From contig JAUYMY010000032.1 of the NCBI GenBank assembly GCA_030699385.1, positions 1-57,775 of the forward strand: 57,775 bases of DNA, read 5' to 3'. Below, in pieces: positions 55,302-57,775 of this stretch. A model generated the notes under the pieces. The model was not told where the DNA came from, did no database searches, and saw only the letters and a program-made list of their open reading frames with translations. The stretch comes from Methylobacter sp. (GTDB lineage Bacteria > Pseudomonadota > Gammaproteobacteria > Methylococcales > Methylomonadaceae). How positions within the stretch are numbered: position 1 is the stretch's first letter; each line of letters opens with the position of its first letter. The translations under genes were made by a program, and so were the position numbers.

Positions 55302-56652
55302 GGTGGGTAGGTTCCAGAGTAGTTGGGGCGCTAAATTGCGCTCGGTCTTCGAGGTAATGCTTTAAGGCTGTGCTGTCGAAACCTGCTTCGTCAGCGACTA
55401 ACCATAAGTTGAATAAGGCGTCACCTTGCTGATCGAGCACCTGAATGCCATAGGCTTGATCCTGCCGGTTCACAAACCAAATCTGCTGAGCCTTGCGCCA
55501 GTCGATGTGCAAATGAAAGGCGTCGTTGACAATACTCACCCAGCCGTTTTTGCTTTGCAAATCAGCGGCGTTGATCAACAATTCCGCCACGGCACCCGCT
55601 TCGCTACGCACCACGGCGCGTAATTTACCCCAAGCCTGGAATGATTCCAGTAAACGTTCATGACTGTCCGGGATTGCCCGTTGCGCGCTGAAGATGCCGG
55701 CGGGATCGTCCGGCGTAGACTGGCTGACAGCATCGAGTATCTCCGCCAACGGTTGCGCGAAGTATTCCGCCGCCTGTAGCAGAGTCACCTTAGGCGTGTC
55801 GCGCAAATATTGCCGCACACAACCTTTCCAGCCCTCCAGGCCCATGTTCAGCGAACGGCCTGCTTGTTCGCCTTCCCGTGTCTCGCCGGTCATCGCATCG
55901 TATTTGTTGGCATAGCCGCGCGGCGTCACCATCAACCCTGCACGGACGAAGGTGCTGCTGTTGCCGACCAAAACCGTGGTCAACATGCCGATGTCGCAAT
56001 CAGCCATCTCCGCCAAACGCACCAGCTGGATGTGTTGCCGGGCACGATAACCGGATTTGACAATGGCCACCGGGGTATCGGGGCTGCGATGGCGCAGCAA
56101 GATATTTTGCGCTTCAACGATATGTTGCGTGCGGCGGCCGCTTTTTGGATTGTAGAGTGCCACGACAAAATCGCCGCGTGCCGCACTTTCCAGGCGGCGG
56201 GCGATCACCGGCCAAGGCGTCAACAAGTCGGACAATGAAATCGAACAAAAATCATGGGTTAACGGCGCGCCGACCAATGAGGCGCAACTTAATAATGCAG
56301 TGCTGCCGGGCACCACTTCCACCTGAATTGGATCATCCGGCGTCCAGCCGCTTTCCAGTAATAGTTCATAGGTCGGCCCTGCCATGCCGTACACGCCGAT
56401 GTCGCCGGAGGAAATCAACGCCACGATTTTGCCTTGTTTGGCATGTTCATAGGCTTCGATGCTGCGATCGAGTTCTTCAGTCATACCTTTTCTGATGACT
56501 TCTTTGCCATCGAGCAACTCTTGCACGAGTTTGATGTAGGTGCTGTAACCGATAACCACATCTGCTTCAGCAATGGCCTGTTTGGCGCGGAAGGTCATGT
56601 GTTCATGTGCGCCCGGGCCGATGCCGACCAGTAAAATTTTGCCTGTTTTCAT
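55294..56652 (-). CDS. cobJ: Precorrin-3B C17-methyltransferase with C-terminal extension
   Basis: This 452-aa protein has an N-terminal tetrapyrrole methylase domain (about 1-245) with the SAM-binding GIGPGAHEHMT start, GDIGVYGMAGP and VVPGSTALLSCASLVGAPL motifs. It methylates C17 with ring contraction. Residues about 250-452 are an additional uncharacterised domain seen in gammaproteobacterial CobJ proteins. It overlaps the upstream CobE-like and downstream ferredoxin genes by 4 and 8 bp. Confidence 0.92.
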   Translation of the reverse strand: MKTGKILLVGIGPGAHEHMTFRAKQAIAEADVVIGYSTYIKLVQELLDGKEVIRKGMTEELDRSIEAYEHAKQGKIVALISSGDIGVYGMAGPTYELLLESGWTPDDPIQVEVVPGSTALLSCASLVGAPLTHDFCSISLSDLLTPWPVIARRLESAARGDFVVALYNPKSGRRTQHIVEAQNILLRHRSPDTPVAIVKSGYRARQHIQLVRLAEMADCDIGMLTTVLVGNSSTFVRAGLMVTPRGYANKYDAMTGETREGEQAGRSLNMGLEGWKGCVRQYLRDTPKVTLLQAAEYFAQPLAEILDAVSQSTPDDPAGIFSAQRAIPDSHERLLESFQAWGKLRAVVRSEAGAVAELLINAADLQSKNGWVSIVNDAFHLHIDWRKAQQIWFVNRQDQAYGIQVLDQQGDALFNLWLVADEAGFDSTALKHYLEDRAQFSAPTTLEPTHHD

Positions 56653-57047
56653 TCAATGATTCTCGCAATGGAAATGGTGGCGTTCTTACCGTCCGCCCCT
56701 AAGTGTTTGTGTTTTTCGACCAGCAAATTTTGCATATCGGTATTGGCTGCAATTAACGCGGCCGCCTCTGCCACTGCGGGTGTGCCCATGTATTTCTGCA
56801 CCACGGCAGACGGATTGGGCACCGGGATTTTTGCCAGCTGCTCTGCCGGATAAAAATGCAGCGGCCAGCCTTGGTTTTGCGCCAGTTGCAGCAAGGCAAC
56901 TTCATCGTTTTTCTTATCGATACTGGCCAAGCCAACCACGGCTGACCCGTCCAATCCGCATTGCTGTAGGGCTTGCGTTAATGCCGCCTGCACTGTTTGC
57001 AAACTGGCATTGCGGTCGCAGCCGATGCCGATGATGACTTTGATCAT
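56649..57047 (-). CDS. CobE / CbiG C-terminal domain protein
   Basis: This 132-aa protein corresponds to the CbiG C-terminal (CobE) domain, with family features IGIGCDRNASLQTVQAALTQAL near the start and VQKYMGTPAVAEAAALIAA. It overlaps the CbiG N-terminal gene by 4 bp and cobJ by 4 bp. In anaerobic-type organisms the CbiG domains are fused; here they are split and translationally coupled. Confidence 0.88.
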   Translation of the reverse strand: MIKVIIGIGCDRNASLQTVQAALTQALQQCGLDGSAVVGLASIDKKNDEVALLQLAQNQGWPLHFYPAEQLAKIPVPNPSAVVQKYMGTPAVAEAAALIAANTDMQNLLVEKHKHLGADGKNATISIARIIE

Positions 57048-57775
57048 TGATCAACCGGCGGCCGATATACCACCAACCTTTCTTCCAGCTGTTGCCAAAG
57101 TGCCGGGGCAATTTCGCGTCGCGTCACCCATAACACCGACCTGAACTGACTGGTATCGACATCTTCAAAGCGCTCGAACAAATGAATATTGCCCGGCAAA
57201 GGCGTGGGCCGTGTCCACCAGTTGCGGCTACCTGCTTCCTGCACGAAGGCAATCGGCTGTTGGTTGACCACATCCGCCGACACACGGGTGATGTTGATTT
57301 TAGGCGCTTCCACTTGCCAACCCAGTTCGCGGCCCAAAATATCGACCGGAATGGTTTTGCCCACATCCGATGCGGTGGTCAGCACCGGCGTGGCATTCAG
57401 TAAAGCCGCGACTTTTTCCGCATAAGCATTGGCGCCGCCGACATGGCCGGACAACACCGGAATCACAAACTCGGCGGCATCATCGATCACCAACACGCCG
57501 GGGTCTTCATCCTTGGATTTAAGATGCGGCGCAATCAAGCGCACCACAGCGCCCAGCGACACCAAAAATATCAGCTGATCGTAGGACGCAAACAATTCCG
57601 CGATTTGCGCGCTCAACGCGCCTTGGTAAACGCGGCGTGGATTGCTGAAACCGCCAAGATGTTCGGCCTGTTTTTCCGATACCACCACCTCGGCTTCCGG
57701 CAGTTGCAGTGCTAAACGGCTGGCGATAGCGGCACCGTGTTTGGTAATCGCCACCAGTGCGACACGTACTTCAGT
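57044..57775 (-). CDS. CbiG N-terminal/central domain protein (5' end outside window)
   Basis: The frame is open to the right edge: codons upstream of 57754 read TEVRVALVAITKHG, so the true start lies beyond 57775. The sequence matches the CbiG N-terminal domain (FLVSLGAVVRLIAPHLKSKDEDPGVLVID and VIPVLSGHVGGANAYAEKVAALL), the cobalt-precorrin-5A hydrolase lineage. It heads the visible part of the cobalamin operon; upstream cob genes and any B12 riboswitch would be outside. Confidence 0.88.
   Translation of the reverse strand, partial: TEVRVALVAITKHGAAIASRLALQLPEAEVVVSEKQAEHLGGFSNPRRVYQGALSAQIAELFASYDQLIFLVSLGAVVRLIAPHLKSKDEDPGVLVIDDAAEFVIPVLSGHVGGANAYAEKVAALLNATPVLTTASDVGKTIPVDILGRELGWQVEAPKINITRVSADVVNQQPIAFVQEAGSRNWWTRPTPLPGNIHLFERFEDVDTSQFRSVLWVTRREIAPALWQQLEERLVVYRPPVDQ

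Overview
The window looks like a chromosomal segment of a gammaproteobacterium. Supporting features are bamD/rluD/pgeF, surE-pcm, rplM-rpsI, mutM and an ntrYX pair preceded by a DUF4390 gene. A nitrogenase-accessory (NafY-like) segment, an aerobic-type cobalamin segment and abundant short dispersed repeats would suit a type I methanotroph (Methylococcales), but no methane oxidation gene is present, so that placement is inference. There is no rRNA, CRISPR array or intact transposase. One complete tRNA (Thr, CGU) is present.

Layout. 1-6127 (minus) is the 5' two thousand codons of a giant secreted/surface protein: DUF4347, beta-helix, Ig-like repeats and RTX. About 380 bp upstream lies a near-consensus lux box, followed by a solo LuxR-type regulator (6593-7381), a TnpB-like remnant, an RsbW-like kinase and STAS protein pair, and a very large MscK-like channel. 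12.0-15.6 kb holds a CPA1 antiporter and a beta-CASP nuclease; 16.1-17.8 kb an L,D-transpeptidase. 18.1-24.1 kb is housekeeping (bamD, rluD, pgeF, a ZIP transporter, a DUF2490 protein, rhlE). 24.2-25.9 kb is an AT-rich Mrr-like endonuclease gene flanked by 102-bp direct repeats, next to a MITE-like element. 25.9-30.7 kb holds dbpA, a GIY-YIG protein, a VIT1-type transporter and a P1B-type ATPase, separated by palindromic repeats. 31-37.6 kb holds small proteins, a pterin dehydratase, tRNA-Thr, a probable group II intron 5' fragment, a REC-TPR regulator, yqaA-pcm-surE and an Smr protein.

37.9-44.0 kb is a complete TetR-controlled tripartite RND efflux operon with an operator-like palindrome. 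44.1-47.8 kb holds a phosphotransferase, a small hypothetical gene, mutM and rplM-rpsI. 47.9-52.0 kb is DUF4390-ntrY-ntrX, in which NtrX has lost the sigma54-contact loop and the Walker B aspartate.

52.1-54.7 kb is a nitrogen-regulated island. It has a canonical TGT-N10-ACA NifA-type site, two GG-N10-GC sigma54 promoters, an unrecognised 189-aa protein, a candidate ~88-nt sigma54-driven small RNA, a rhodanese, a NafY-like protein and a possible cysteine-peptidase-fold protein. 54.9-57.8 kb (minus) is a translationally coupled cobalamin run: split CbiG, CobJ with an extra C-terminal domain, and a 2Fe-2S ferredoxin, open at the right edge.

At least four families of short palindromic or TIR-bounded repeats occupy intergenic spaces and often abut stop codons.
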